From contig JAAUZU010000008.1 in assembly GCA_014804445.1 (NCBI GenBank), positions 265,095-329,094 on the forward strand: DNA of 64,000 bases. The letters are read 5' to 3'. This document shows, in pieces, positions 1-9,620 of this stretch (its first letter is position 1; each line of letters opens with the position of its first letter). The translations under genes were made by a program, and so were the position numbers. This stretch comes from Lachnospiraceae bacterium. Lineage in GTDB: Bacteria; Bacillota; Clostridia; Lachnospirales; Lachnospiraceae. The notes under the pieces were generated by a model that was not told the DNA's origin, searched no databases, and saw only the letters and a program-made list of their open reading frames with translations.

Positions 1-1
1 C

Positions 2-343
2 ACCGCTGTATTTTTTGAAAAAATAGAGCAGAGCAAAGAGATGGTTTACCGAAAAATGAAACTACACGAAACAATTCCGAGATTAAAACAAAGGGCTCTG
101 CAAATATATGAGAATTTGTATGAAAACCGAATAGCGTGGTCCGACGAACTGCAGGGGGTGTTGAAAGAGCTTGTGGGAAGCGTGGAAACTTTCAAAACAA
201 TGTTTGCCATTCCGAGCAGCGTACAGGCACGCCATGCAGCAATACAAAAAAATCTGGAGACAGACGAGCTTTCGGAAACGGACCGGCTCTATCTGCTGGC
301 GGACATCGTGGAATTGTTTGAAACGCTGGAACAGCTATGGTAA
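2..343 (+). CDS. C-terminal part of a glycan-island protein (helical module), 5' end outside the window
   Basis: The reading frame is open from base 2 to a TAA at 341-343, so this is the tail of a longer protein; the first internal ATG (41) has no clear ribosome binding site. The visible 113 residues are helical and leucine-rich, with the pattern LKQRALQIYENLYENRIAW at the start. The same pattern recurs in the protein at 3539 (residues about 15-110) and at the C-terminus of the GT2 protein at 5611. This suggests an accessory helical module of a glycosyltransferase or methyltransferase. The end overlaps the convergent 335-1357 gene by 9 bases. The enzymatic part, if any, cannot be seen. Confidence 0.6.
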   Translation, partial: TAVFFEKIEQSKEMVYRKMKLHETIPRLKQRALQIYENLYENRIAWSDELQGVLKELVGSVETFKTMFAIPSSVQARHAAIQKNLETDELSETDRLYLLADIVELFETLEQLW

Positions 344-1357
344 AATCAAGGAAAACAGCTTCTGCCACTCCGGCAGGGCGAGGGAAAGCGCACTCTGCCC
401 TAAATGGCAGCAGTCCGCAGCAAGATATTGACCGCAGGTTTCAAAATCCGGCGTCACCATTTTGTCAAAGATGGATAAAAAGAGAATACCATGTTCTCCG
501 CACATCTCAGAGAGACGTTGGTTAAAATACGCCGTGGCAAGGTTGCGTTCCTTTTCGGTTCCGTTGCGGGGAAACATCGGATCAAGAGGGCAGCTTTCCT
601 TCTGGGAAGCGATGGGGCCCCAGCAGGATACGCGGAAGCCTTCTTCCTGCAGCCAAAGAAGAAACTGTATGTACTGCGCAAGGATATCATCTACAATCTG
701 TTGATAGGTTCTGTTTTGCAGGGCTGCCTGTTTCCACACATGGACGCGGAGGTCGATTTCACCGAGACAGCACAGAATCTGAGCATGCGGCTTTATAAAA
801 TTCCGGCAAAGGTATTCCGCCTTTTCCCGAAAGGAATAGGTGGTCTGCAGGCTGTTACTGGTATAGGCAAGACAGGGACCGGCATGCAGCGGCGTAAAAG
901 GATAGGGCGTGTTGACAGGACAGGTGTTGATATCCCTGCCTATCGGTAAAAAGGACAACTCCTCATTGCCGCTGAAGAAATTGACATGGGAATCGCCCAA
1001 CACAATTATGGTATCGTCCCGATGGTGACGCAGGCAGGCGTGGTCAAAATGAGCCTGTTCCATCAGGGCATCCGCATGTTCGGTTTCGGGAAGCGTCTGA
1101 AGCGCAAAGACAAGCTTTTGCAGGAGGGAAATCACTGCATTCGGATTGTATGCGGCAGCCTCTGCTTCGGCCTCTTTCAGCAAATCCGTAAAAAGCCGGT
1201 TTGTCTGCGCAAACTGTGCATCGCTGTAAAGCGCCGCGCGGCACTTAAGCTCTTCGGATACGCACAACAGGATATCCGACCATGGCAGCATTGCGGCAAC
1301 GGAAGGATTGGCCTTTATGGAATTGATAAGCTGCAACAGAATTTGTATGGTTCGCAT
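335..1357 (-). CDS. SGNH/GDSL-like protein with N-terminal helical module
   Basis: A 340-residue protein. Residues about 1-95 form a helical leucine-rich module like those in neighbouring genes. The rest has SGNH-fold hallmarks: VLGDSHVNFF near residue 120 (a GDSH nucleophile block), a CLGEIDLR segment in the middle, and DCCHLG near the C-terminus, which fits the DxxH catalytic block. Such proteins in glycan clusters are often acyl-transfer or deacylation enzymes; the substrate is unknown. It is transcribed alone, leftward, away from the 1453 operon. A TATAAT lies upstream on its strand near 1393-1398 but no good -35 was seen. The fold call is moderate; the function is inference. Confidence 0.6.
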   Translation of the reverse strand: MRTIQILLQLINSIKANPSVAAMLPWSDILLCVSEELKCRAALYSDAQFAQTNRLFTDLLKEAEAEAAAYNPNAVISLLQKLVFALQTLPETEHADALMEQAHFDHACLRHHRDDTIIVLGDSHVNFFSGNEELSFLPIGRDINTCPVNTPYPFTPLHAGPCLAYTSNSLQTTYSFREKAEYLCRNFIKPHAQILCCLGEIDLRVHVWKQAALQNRTYQQIVDDILAQYIQFLLWLQEEGFRVSCWGPIASQKESCPLDPMFPRNGTEKERNLATAYFNQRLSEMCGEHGILFLSIFDKMVTPDFETCGQYLAADCCHLGQSALSLALPEWQKLFSLILP

Positions 1358-1452
1358 AAAACACCGCCTTAGTTTAAGTAAGATACATTAATTATATTTT
1401 AGCATAAGGAAAAAATGTGTACAAGAGGAAAGCTTTGAAGCAGGGAGGCGCC

Positions 1453-3516
1453 ATGAATCAGACGAAAAATTTATTGTTAAAAATCAGGGAAGCGATTTCA
1501 GATGGCAGACTGCCCGTCGGAACAGTTCCGATTGCGGATATGAAGCAGTGTGTCAGAACCGAGTTGGAGGTACACCGGAGTACGTTTACGGAACAGCAGT
1601 ATGCGGAGGTTCGGGACCGCTTTGACGAACTGAGCAGGAGCATCGGGGAGGGAGAAACGGATAAGGGCAAAATACTGTTGTTTACAGACGCCCTGATTCT
1701 CTGTACGGACATGCTGTCTGAAACGGTTTATGCGCTGGCAAACGGGGATTACTGGCGCTACAAGCACGGGAAGGAAGCCGATAATCCGGAAATCGCCGAC
1801 ATTATAGGGTATATAGACAGGGAGCAGAAGATAAGCCTGATAAGCTATGATTTTGTGAAGGAATACGACGAGCTGCCGGTAGAGGTGTGCCTTGACGACG
1901 GGTGCGGCATGTATTACATACCCTATAAGGGAAGGAAGATGTTCTTTCCAAGAGGCTGGAATGAGGAAAAAATTGTCAGCTATTACCGCTCTGTGGTGAT
2001 GGAGCAGGATGCGCGCTCTCCCCACTGCTATGCAAATGCTGCGTTTGGCGTAAAGGCGGGGGATGTAGTGGTAGATGCCGGTGCGGCAGAAGGTATTTTT
2101 GCACTGGATTGTATCGATACAGCATCTAAGCTTTACCTGATAGAGGCGGATGAGGCATGGATGGAGGCGCTGGAGCAGACCTTTCGTGATGATGGGGAAA
2201 AGGTGCAGTTGATTTACGGCTTTCTGGACAGTTATCATGCAGGCAGCCACGTGAGCATTGACGGCTTGTTCGAGCGGGAAACCATAAATTATATTAAAAT
2301 GGATATTGAGGGAGCGGAAAAGGCGGCTCTGGCAGGGACGGAGAAAACGCTGGCGCGGTGTGATAACCTTCGCTGTGCCATCTGTGCGTACCACTGCAGG
2401 GAGGATGAGGATAGCATACGGAGCACCCTGAAAGGGTATGGCTTTGATACAGAAACATCAAGGGGCTACATGTGTCCGGACTGGACGCTGGCGGCGTATT
2501 TGGATGCGGAGCTGAGACGGGGGGTTGTGTTTGGCAAAAAAGCAGGACAGTCTCTCAAAAAGGAAGATGTGAAGGAATATGACGCCTTGATTGTGGTTAC
2601 GGCGAAAGATTTTGAGAGGGTGCAGAACCAGTACCACAGGTTGGCGGCGAATCTGCCGGCGCGGCATATTTTCTTTGTGGGCAATGAAGAGGTGGCGCGC
2701 CTTGTGGAGAATGCCGGACTGGGGGAGAAAGTCGGCTTTTTAGATGAAAATGCAGTGCTGCCCTTTGACGCCGTGCATGCGGTGATGAAAGAAGCGTTGC
2801 AGGAGGTGTTGAACGGACAGGAACTTCCCCGAGGAATCACAGGCTGGTATTACCAGCAGTTCCTGAAAATGCAGTACGCCCGCATGTGTGACGACGCCTA
2901 TTACCTTGTGTGGGATGGGGATACCATACCCTGTGCAACTTTTTCCATGTTTAAAGAGGGGACAAATACACCTTATCTGGACATGAAGAATGAATATTTT
3001 AGGGAATACTTTGATACGATGGAGAAGCTGATTCCGGATTTGCACAAATGCTTTGAAAAGTCCTTTATTTCAGAGCATATGCTGATGAACAGTGAGATTA
3101 TGCGGGAACTGCTTGCAGAGATAGAGGCAAATCAAAGTATTGCGGGAGAGAGCTTCTGGGAAAAGATTATACATGCCATTGATGCAAAGGGGCTGCAGGA
3201 GAACAGTTTCAGCGAGTTTGAAACCTACGGTACTTATGTGGCGATGCGGCATCCGGATCAGTACCGCATGCGCGACTGGCATTCCTTCCGCTATGGCGGT
3301 GCATTCTACAGTCTGGACACGATTTCGGATGCAGACTATGCGTGGCTTGCAAAGGATTTCTTTGCCATTTCTTTTGAAAAGGGCGACTCTGTCAGGGAAG
3401 ACCAGAAGAATCTGTTTGACAACAAAAAGTATCAGGAAAAGCTGTCGGCAAGGCAGATGCTGGAAATTGCACAGAAGGAATTTAAAGAAGGAAGCTATTT
3501 GGAAGTATGGAAATAG
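1453..3516 (+). CDS. FkbM-type methyltransferase fused to DUF6492-like glycosyltransferase domain
   Basis: The start is ATG 1453 behind GGGAGG (5-base gap); the frame opens further upstream but without a site. The protein has 687 residues. Residues 1-95 are the helical module. Around 201 comes VVDAGAAEG, a SAM-binding motif I, and around 280 IKMDIEGAEKAAL, typical of FkbM methyltransferases that O-methylate sugars. Residues about 385-687 resemble DUF6492-type transferases, with YYLVWDGDTIP near 485 supplying a D-x-D metal/sugar-nucleotide motif. It leads a rightward operon of glycan genes. A two-activity enzyme that extends and methylates a surface glycan is the likely role. Confidence 0.7.
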   Translation: MNQTKNLLLKIREAISDGRLPVGTVPIADMKQCVRTELEVHRSTFTEQQYAEVRDRFDELSRSIGEGETDKGKILLFTDALILCTDMLSETVYALANGDYWRYKHGKEADNPEIADIIGYIDREQKISLISYDFVKEYDELPVEVCLDDGCGMYYIPYKGRKMFFPRGWNEEKIVSYYRSVVMEQDARSPHCYANAAFGVKAGDVVVDAGAAEGIFALDCIDTASKLYLIEADEAWMEALEQTFRDDGEKVQLIYGFLDSYHAGSHVSIDGLFERETINYIKMDIEGAEKAALAGTEKTLARCDNLRCAICAYHCREDEDSIRSTLKGYGFDTETSRGYMCPDWTLAAYLDAELRRGVVFGKKAGQSLKKEDVKEYDALIVVTAKDFERVQNQYHRLAANLPARHIFFVGNEEVARLVENAGLGEKVGFLDENAVLPFDAVHAVMKEALQEVLNGQELPRGITGWYYQQFLKMQYARMCDDAYYLVWDGDTIPCATFSMFKEGTNTPYLDMKNEYFREYFDTMEKLIPDLHKCFEKSFISEHMLMNSEIMRELLAEIEANQSIAGESFWEKIIHAIDAKGLQENSFSEFETYGTYVAMRHPDQYRMRDWHSFRYGGAFYSLDTISDADYAWLAKDFFAISFEKGDSVREDQKNLFDNKKYQEKLSARQMLEIAQKEFKEGSYLEVWK

Positions 3517-3538
3517 TGTGAGAAGAATGGAGATTAAG

Positions 3539-5584
3539 ATGGAGAATATGAAATACAGTCAACGGGAAATAAATCAGATGAAATGGCAGGTCTATGGGCA
3601 GCTCCCGCAGTTGCAGCAGAGTATCCTTGTACTGTATCAGGAAGTGAAAGAGAACGGTATTCTCTGGGAGGAAAATGTACAGGCAGAGCTTGTAACCATG
3701 GCAGACGTTTTGTGTAACTGCACGGTTTTGTTTGAAATGCCTCCCGAATTACAGGAGAAGTGCGAACAGATAAGAAAGGTGCTGGAGAGAACTCTGCGGG
3801 GCACGGAAGAGCAGGGGGCGATACTGGAAAAATTGTTTGAAGCCATAGAACTGTTGGAGGAATACATCGGGCAAAGAGCAAAGAAATGTAATGTATGTGG
3901 CAGTGATGTATTTTTCACCCCGATTCCTGCCGGCTACGAATCGACGAGAAAGCAGTGCGGTTTCCTGTACTGGAATGCGGATTTTCAACTGGAGAGCAAG
4001 GAAAATTATGGCTGTCCGGTGTGCGGTGCATATGACAGAGACAGGCTGATGATTGCCTTTTTGGAAGAGGTGCGGGCGGAAGGAAATGAGAAACTCCGGA
4101 TGCTGCAAGTAGCGCCTTCCCCCGCCATAGAGCGCTATGCGCTGAGCAGGGACGATATTTTGTATGAATCCACGGATTTGATGATGGAAGGCGTTACTTT
4201 TCAGGCGGATTTGCAGCATATGGACATGGTTGCGGATGCTACATATGATATTATTGTCTGTGCCCATGTGCTGGAGCATGTGGAAAACGACGCGAAAGCC
4301 ATGCAGGAGTTACATAGAATTTTAAAGCCGGACGGCGTATGTCTGGTGCTGGTGCCCCTGATTGTAGGAAAACGGGACACGGAAGAGCAGTGGAACTGTT
4401 CCATAGAAGAAAACTGGCGGCGCTTTGGACAGGGCGACCATTCCAGACTGTATGGGAAAGAGGATTTTATCGGGCGGCTTCAGGACGCGGGCTTCTATGT
4501 CAATGAACTGGGAAAAGATTGGTTCTGCGAGGCGTTTTATCAGGAATATGGTTTCGACGACTTATCCATTATGTACGTGGCGACAAAGGAAATTGCGCTG
4601 GTAGAGCAGGAAGAAAAAACCTCTGAGCGTGAGATTGCCAGATTGCGGGAGGAAAATACACTGCTGCGGCAGGCGCTTAATAATCTGAATGAACAAGTAG
4701 CAAAACTGCGAAAAGCTTCTGAAACGAACTTTACGATATTGTTCCACACACAGGACAATCTGGGTTATGAAATCAGTGACAGAAAGTTTCAGGAGAGTCT
4801 GTGGTATCCGAATATTATGAGCGCAGAAGATACTTTCCGTGAAATTATAGAAAACAAGAAGTCCATTGCGAGGTTTGGTGACGGAGAATTCGGTATTATC
4901 TTTGGGGAACAGCGCTGGCGTTTTCAGAGAACAAATGAAAGGCTGGCAGAAAGGTTACAGGAGGTTTTGCAGTCAAAGCAGGAAAATATTCTGATTGGGC
5001 TGAATGATTTTTACGGTGACTTAAGCACATGGACAAAGCGGGCGGCGGACGGCGCTCGGATTTATCTGACGCCGGAGGTCAGAAAAAAGCATTATGAGAT
5101 TTTGGAACGTGACAGGGAATATGCCTGTGCCAATATATCAAGGGATGAAACGCCGGAGGGCATAAAACGAAAGAAACAGATTTGGGAAGGACGGGATTGT
5201 GTGTTTATCGAAGGGTTCCAGACGAGGATGGGTGTTGGCAACGATTTATTTGACAATGCAAAATCCATTGTGCGGATTCTTTGCCCGGCGGAAAATGCCT
5301 TCGACAGGTATGAGGATATCTACAATGAGGCGTTAAAACAGCCCAAGGACAGGCTTGTGCTGATTGCACTTGGCCCCACGGCCAGCGTGCTGGCGTATGA
5401 TTTGGCGCTGCAGGGCTATCAGGCGATTGATATCGGCCATGCCGATTTGAGTTATGAGTGGATGCTTCGGGGCAATCACAACAGGGTGCCCCAGAAATAC
5501 AGCAACGAAGCACCGGAAGGATATCTGGTGGAGGAGATTTGCGACGAGGTATATGAATCCCAGATTATCGCGGATTTTCACTGA
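3539..5584 (+). CDS. Methyltransferase fused to GT-D type glycosyltransferase
   Basis: Start taken at ATG 3539 because GGAG lies 6 bases upstream; 3527 is an alternative, and the frame runs back inside the previous gene without a site. 681 residues. Residues 1-110 are the helical module; two cysteine pairs (CNVC near 117, CPVC near 158) could bind zinc. A class I methyltransferase segment follows (CAHVLEHVEND near 236). Residues about 350-397 are a coiled coil. Residues 440-681 are a GT-D domain (DUF1792 family) beginning at KSIARFGDGEFG. The GT-D half is closely similar to the protein at 8541, so the two are paralogues in one operon. Confidence 0.75.
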   Translation: MENMKYSQREINQMKWQVYGQLPQLQQSILVLYQEVKENGILWEENVQAELVTMADVLCNCTVLFEMPPELQEKCEQIRKVLERTLRGTEEQGAILEKLFEAIELLEEYIGQRAKKCNVCGSDVFFTPIPAGYESTRKQCGFLYWNADFQLESKENYGCPVCGAYDRDRLMIAFLEEVRAEGNEKLRMLQVAPSPAIERYALSRDDILYESTDLMMEGVTFQADLQHMDMVADATYDIIVCAHVLEHVENDAKAMQELHRILKPDGVCLVLVPLIVGKRDTEEQWNCSIEENWRRFGQGDHSRLYGKEDFIGRLQDAGFYVNELGKDWFCEAFYQEYGFDDLSIMYVATKEIALVEQEEKTSEREIARLREENTLLRQALNNLNEQVAKLRKASETNFTILFHTQDNLGYEISDRKFQESLWYPNIMSAEDTFREIIENKKSIARFGDGEFGIIFGEQRWRFQRTNERLAERLQEVLQSKQENILIGLNDFYGDLSTWTKRAADGARIYLTPEVRKKHYEILERDREYACANISRDETPEGIKRKKQIWEGRDCVFIEGFQTRMGVGNDLFDNAKSIVRILCPAENAFDRYEDIYNEALKQPKDRLVLIALGPTASVLAYDLALQGYQAIDIGHADLSYEWMLRGNHNRVPQKYSNEAPEGYLVEEICDEVYESQIIADFH

Positions 5585-5610
5585 AGTGCGGGAATGGAGA
5601 GGCTTATAGA

Positions 5611-6837
5611 ATGAGTGGTTATAAAGTACCCTTTGTCAGCGTGATAATACCTACATACAACAGGCGGCATATACTTCCTGACTCCATAGGCAGCGTTTTA
5701 AATCAAAGCTATCGCGATTTTGAACTGATTATTGTGGACGACGGCTCTGACGACGGAACGGAGGAATATATCGAAAGTATAGCGGACGACAGGGTAAGAT
5801 ACCTGAAAACGGATAGGAACCGGGGACCTGCGGCAGCAAGAAATCTGGGGGCGCGGGAGGCTAAGGGCGAGTATCTTGCGTTCCATGACAGTGATGATGA
5901 GTGGCTGCCGGATAAACTGGAAAAGCAGATGGCATTGCTGACGGACGAAAAAGCGGAAGTTTCCATGGTATACTGTGAGTATTCCAAATATAACGGAACA
6001 GACTGGCTGATTGTGCCGCCAAGGGAAATTCCCTATGAATGTAAGCAGGGCGATTTGTTTGCTTATCTGCTGTTACAGCCGCTGATAGGTACGCCTACCA
6101 TAGTGGTTTCCAGAGAAAAGTTTTGTCTGGCAGGCGAATTTAATGAAACATTGCAGACCTATGAGGACTATGAGTTTACGCTTCGGTTTGCGGGGAAATA
6201 TAAAATCGGGTTTGTGGGCGAGGCGCTGGTTAAGGTAAACCAATCCCCGAACAGTGTAAATAAGAGGCTGGATGAGAGGATTCGCGCACAGTTCTATATG
6301 CTGGAGGAAATGCTCGATGCGCTGAAGGAGAAAGGTCTTCTGTGGAAAAAGCTGGAGCTTTTGCTGCAGGAGGCTGCAAAACTGGAATGCTATGATGTAT
6401 TTATAGAAGAACTGCGCAAACTGCTGTCCGGACAATTTGACATAGAAGAGGAGCGGGAGCGTCTGGAAGCGCTTTTGCGGGAAACGGAGCAAAGCGATGA
6501 AAGAATCAATGAGCTCAAAACCAAGGTCAGGGAAAAATTTGCCGGACTCAAACAACAGATTTTAAAGGTGTATCTCGGTCTATATGGAGGGCAGGAGGTA
6601 CAGGCGGAGACTTTGCCGGAAATAGGAGAAAAGATACAGGAATGTGTAAGCGCAGCTTCTGCGTATTTTGTACTTTCCCCAAAGTGTCAGGATACCTGCC
6701 ATGCATTTGGGGAAAAGGAAATCCCGGATAACAAAACAGGGCAGTTATTCTGGCTGACAGAGGCGGTCGGGCTGTTGGAAGAACTGGAAAAAGATGGTTT
6801 GCAAATGTTTGTGGGAGGATGTGCTGGAAATGTATGA
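5611..6837 (+). CDS. GT2 family glycosyltransferase with C-terminal helical module
   Basis: 408 residues. The N-terminal 225 residues are a standard GT-A family 2 domain: VSVIIPTYNRR, IIVDDGSDDGT, GPAAARNLG, and the D-x-D region HDSDDEW near residue 92. The C-terminal 150 residues are helical and include LKQQILKVYLGLYGG, which matches the helical module at the left edge of the window. No membrane segment, so it acts in the cytoplasm on a nucleotide-sugar donor. It overlaps the next gene by 8 bases, so the two are translationally coupled. Confidence 0.85.
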   Translation: MSGYKVPFVSVIIPTYNRRHILPDSIGSVLNQSYRDFELIIVDDGSDDGTEEYIESIADDRVRYLKTDRNRGPAAARNLGAREAKGEYLAFHDSDDEWLPDKLEKQMALLTDEKAEVSMVYCEYSKYNGTDWLIVPPREIPYECKQGDLFAYLLLQPLIGTPTIVVSREKFCLAGEFNETLQTYEDYEFTLRFAGKYKIGFVGEALVKVNQSPNSVNKRLDERIRAQFYMLEEMLDALKEKGLLWKKLELLLQEAAKLECYDVFIEELRKLLSGQFDIEEERERLEALLRETEQSDERINELKTKVREKFAGLKQQILKVYLGLYGGQEVQAETLPEIGEKIQECVSAASAYFVLSPKCQDTCHAFGEKEIPDNKTGQLFWLTEAVGLLEELEKDGLQMFVGGCAGNV

Positions 6838-8530
6838 GGAACTGATTGCACAGTTAAAGCCTTGTCCGAAATTCAATCTGGCATGGTACAAAAATGAAGA
6901 CCTATACTCGGAGGGTGAGGTAGAAGATACGATTATCCGGCTGATTGCCGAAAATGAGCCGGAGGATTATGTACAGGCGATAGCGGACAATTTCTGCTGG
7001 TCGGTATATTACCATCTGACCCACACAAGAAAGAATCTCTTGAACTGGTATCCCTTTTCGCCGGAGGCTTCCGTGCTGGAAATCGGCTGCGGCATGGGGG
7101 CCGTGACGGGGACGCTGTGCGATAAGGCAAAGGAGGTCACGGCAGTGGAGCTTTCCTACAGGAGGGCTGTCGGCACCCTTTTGCGCTGCAGGGAAAAAGA
7201 AAATCTGGAGATTATCGTAGGCAACCTGAATGACATTGCATTTGAAAAAAAATTTGACTATATCACTCTGATCGGGGTATTGGAATATCAGGGAAGCTAT
7301 ACCAATACGGAAAATCCGTATCTGGATTTCTTAAAGAAGATAAAAACGCTGTTAAAGCCCGGCGGCAGGCTGTTAATCGCCATTGAAAACCAGTACGGGC
7401 TGAAGTACTGGTGCGGTGCGAAAGAGGATCACACGGGACTGCCTTTTGAGGGAATGAACCAGTATTCCATCTCTACGAAAAAAGTCAGGACTTTTTCGCA
7501 AAACGGGCTGCGAAAGCTGATTGCGCAGAGCGGATTTTCCAACGCTTTTTTCTATTATCCCATGCCCGACTATAAGCTGCCCGCTGTCGTCTATTCCGAG
7601 GCGTGTCTGCCAAAGGATGGAAATATGCTGAATATGCAGTACTACTATGTGCCGGACAACACTACGCTGGTGGCGCAGGAGAAAGACATATATAAGGATG
7701 TCATCGACAACGGGGTTTTCGGCTTTTTTGCCAATTCTTTTATGGCGGAGTGCTCCGACAGGGAAGATTTGGGCGAAGTCACTTTTGCAAGCATGAGCAG
7801 CAGGCGGTTCCCGGAATATCAGGTAGGCACAAAATTTGCAAAGTCCGGCGAGGTAATTAAATTTGCGCTTGCCGGGGAGAACGGCAGAAAGCATTTGGAA
7901 GAGACATGGGAAAATGAAAGGAATCTGGAACAGCGGGGACTGCATGTCTGGGAGAGCAGACTGCGTGAAACAGAGCTTATCTCCGGTTATGCAGAAGCAA
8001 AGACATTGGAAGAGGCTATGCTGGAAGTTTACCGCAAAGGAAATCAGGCGGATATTTACGCCATGTGGGAGCGAATTTGGGCAGAGATTCTCTCGTCTTC
8101 GGAAGAGGTATCCTGGGAGGATAATATTTTATACACGTTTGGACTGGATATTGTGCCGGACAAAGAAAGGTACGGCGCCATTCTGCGGACGGGATATCTG
8201 GACATGATTCCGCGCAATGCGTTCTGGGAAGGGGAAGCCATTTACTGGTTTGACCAGGAATGGACGCTGGAAAATGTGCCCGCAAGGTTTGTCTTATACA
8301 GGGCGCTGCTTCGGTTTTACTGCTCTTTTGAGGAGGCAAATCAGGCGCTGCCCTTATCAGAGCTTGCCCGAAGGTTTGGGCTGGCAGCAGGGTGGAAGGA
8401 TTACCGGCAGCTCGAGAGTCTCTTTTTCGGAGTGGTGACGGATGGTGTGCATGTGGCGGAGTCAGATGCCTTTTGCGGTGACACGAGAAAAGCATGTCTG
8501 GAGAGCATAGCAAAAATAACCGGAAAATAG
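6830..8530 (+). CDS. SAM-dependent methyltransferase, large, C-terminal part unknown
   Basis: ATG 6830 is chosen because GGGAGG precedes it; an upstream frame-open start at 6794 lies well inside the previous gene. 566 residues. SVLEIGCGMGAVTG near residue 81 is SAM motif I and LLKPGGRLLIAIENQYG near residue 180 is the post-motif segment of class I methyltransferases. The last 260 residues are not recognised. In context it probably methylates a glycan sugar or handles the lipid/peptide acceptor. It sits between a GT2 and a GT-D gene in one operon. Confidence 0.75.
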   Translation: MYEELIAQLKPCPKFNLAWYKNEDLYSEGEVEDTIIRLIAENEPEDYVQAIADNFCWSVYYHLTHTRKNLLNWYPFSPEASVLEIGCGMGAVTGTLCDKAKEVTAVELSYRRAVGTLLRCREKENLEIIVGNLNDIAFEKKFDYITLIGVLEYQGSYTNTENPYLDFLKKIKTLLKPGGRLLIAIENQYGLKYWCGAKEDHTGLPFEGMNQYSISTKKVRTFSQNGLRKLIAQSGFSNAFFYYPMPDYKLPAVVYSEACLPKDGNMLNMQYYYVPDNTTLVAQEKDIYKDVIDNGVFGFFANSFMAECSDREDLGEVTFASMSSRRFPEYQVGTKFAKSGEVIKFALAGENGRKHLEETWENERNLEQRGLHVWESRLRETELISGYAEAKTLEEAMLEVYRKGNQADIYAMWERIWAEILSSSEEVSWEDNILYTFGLDIVPDKERYGAILRTGYLDMIPRNAFWEGEAIYWFDQEWTLENVPARFVLYRALLRFYCSFEEANQALPLSELARRFGLAAGWKDYRQLESLFFGVVTDGVHVAESDAFCGDTRKACLESIAKITGK

Positions 8531-8540
8531 AGGAGAAGCC

Positions 8541-9584
8541 ATGATGGAAGAGAGGAATGAGTATCAGGCTCAAATAGCGGAATTAATGGCGGAAAATGCC
8601 GCTCTGCAGGGAGAAATCGACACATTGAAGACGTCTTTCAACACGCTCTGTACCACGTTAAATGATGTGGTCAGAGTGGTGTCCCAGATGAATGGAGACG
8701 TCAGGGACAATACGCATAACAATTCTGTCCTATACAATCGGTTGTGCAATCTGCCCTATGAAATTCTGGACACAAGATTTCAGGGCAAGTATGAGATACC
8801 GAAGATTATGACTTGGGAAGAGACAATCGATGAGATTGTGCTGCATAAAAAATCCATAGCCAGATTTGGCGACGGGGAATTCGGGATTATGTTCGGTGTC
8901 CAGCGCTGGCGTTTTCAGCGGGAGGACGAAAAGCTGGCGGTGCGGTTACGAGAGGTTGTGCAGTCCAACGAAGAAAATCTGCTGATAGGGATTATCAATT
9001 TTTACGGCGATTTATCTCATAGAACAGAGGCGGAAGCCGATGGCATACGTTCCTATATTACAAAAGCGCGTGCCCAGCATATGGAGCTTTTGGAAAAAAA
9101 CAGAGTTTATGCTCAAACGGATATATCGAGAACCGGTTCGTGGGAAAAGGTAAAGTACCAGAAAAGAATATGGGAAGGCAAAGACTGCGTATTTATCGAG
9201 GGGGACAAAACGCGAATGGGTGTGGGCAACGACTTATTTGACAATGCCAAATCCATTCAACGGATTTTGTGTCCGGCGGAAAGTGCTTTTGACAACTATG
9301 ACGCCATCTTAGAGGAGGCGGTGAAGCAGCCGGAGGATAAGACAATCTTAATTGCTTTGGGACCGACAGCGAGTGTTCTGGCATACGATTTGGCAAAAGC
9401 AGGCTATCATGCAATCGATATCGGGCATGCGGATTTGTCATATGAATGGTTTTTGCGGAGCGGTGGTTCCGGGAAGGCAGCAGTGCACCATAAGTACAAT
9501 AACGAGTATCCGGAAGGGTATATTGTGGAAGATATCCATGACGAAAAGTATGAGGCAGAGATTATAGCGGATTTGTCTAAATGA
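8541..9584 (+). CDS. GT-D family (DUF1792) glycosyltransferase
   Basis: 347 residues, start ATG 8541 behind AGGAG (5-base gap); 8544 is also possible. Residues 1-60 form a coiled coil. The GT-D domain begins at KSIARFGDGEFGIMFG (about 103) and includes DKTRMGVGNDLFDNAKS and ALGPTASVLAYDLA. Characterised members of this family add a hexose to glycosylated surface proteins of streptococci, which supports protein glycosylation here. It is a close paralogue of the C-terminal half of the protein at 3539. Confidence 0.8.
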   Translation: MMEERNEYQAQIAELMAENAALQGEIDTLKTSFNTLCTTLNDVVRVVSQMNGDVRDNTHNNSVLYNRLCNLPYEILDTRFQGKYEIPKIMTWEETIDEIVLHKKSIARFGDGEFGIMFGVQRWRFQREDEKLAVRLREVVQSNEENLLIGIINFYGDLSHRTEAEADGIRSYITKARAQHMELLEKNRVYAQTDISRTGSWEKVKYQKRIWEGKDCVFIEGDKTRMGVGNDLFDNAKSIQRILCPAESAFDNYDAILEEAVKQPEDKTILIALGPTASVLAYDLAKAGYHAIDIGHADLSYEWFLRSGGSGKAAVHHKYNNEYPEGYIVEDIHDEKYEAEIIADLSK

Positions 9585-9620
9585 GAAAGCGGAAACCGGC
9601 ACGACAGAGGAGGCCAGTGT

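Noticed and set aside
3140-3538. N-terminal extension of the methyltransferase/GT-D protein
   Set aside because: It runs in another frame inside the preceding gene, is of low-complexity composition and lacks a ribosome binding site; ATG 3539 has a good one.
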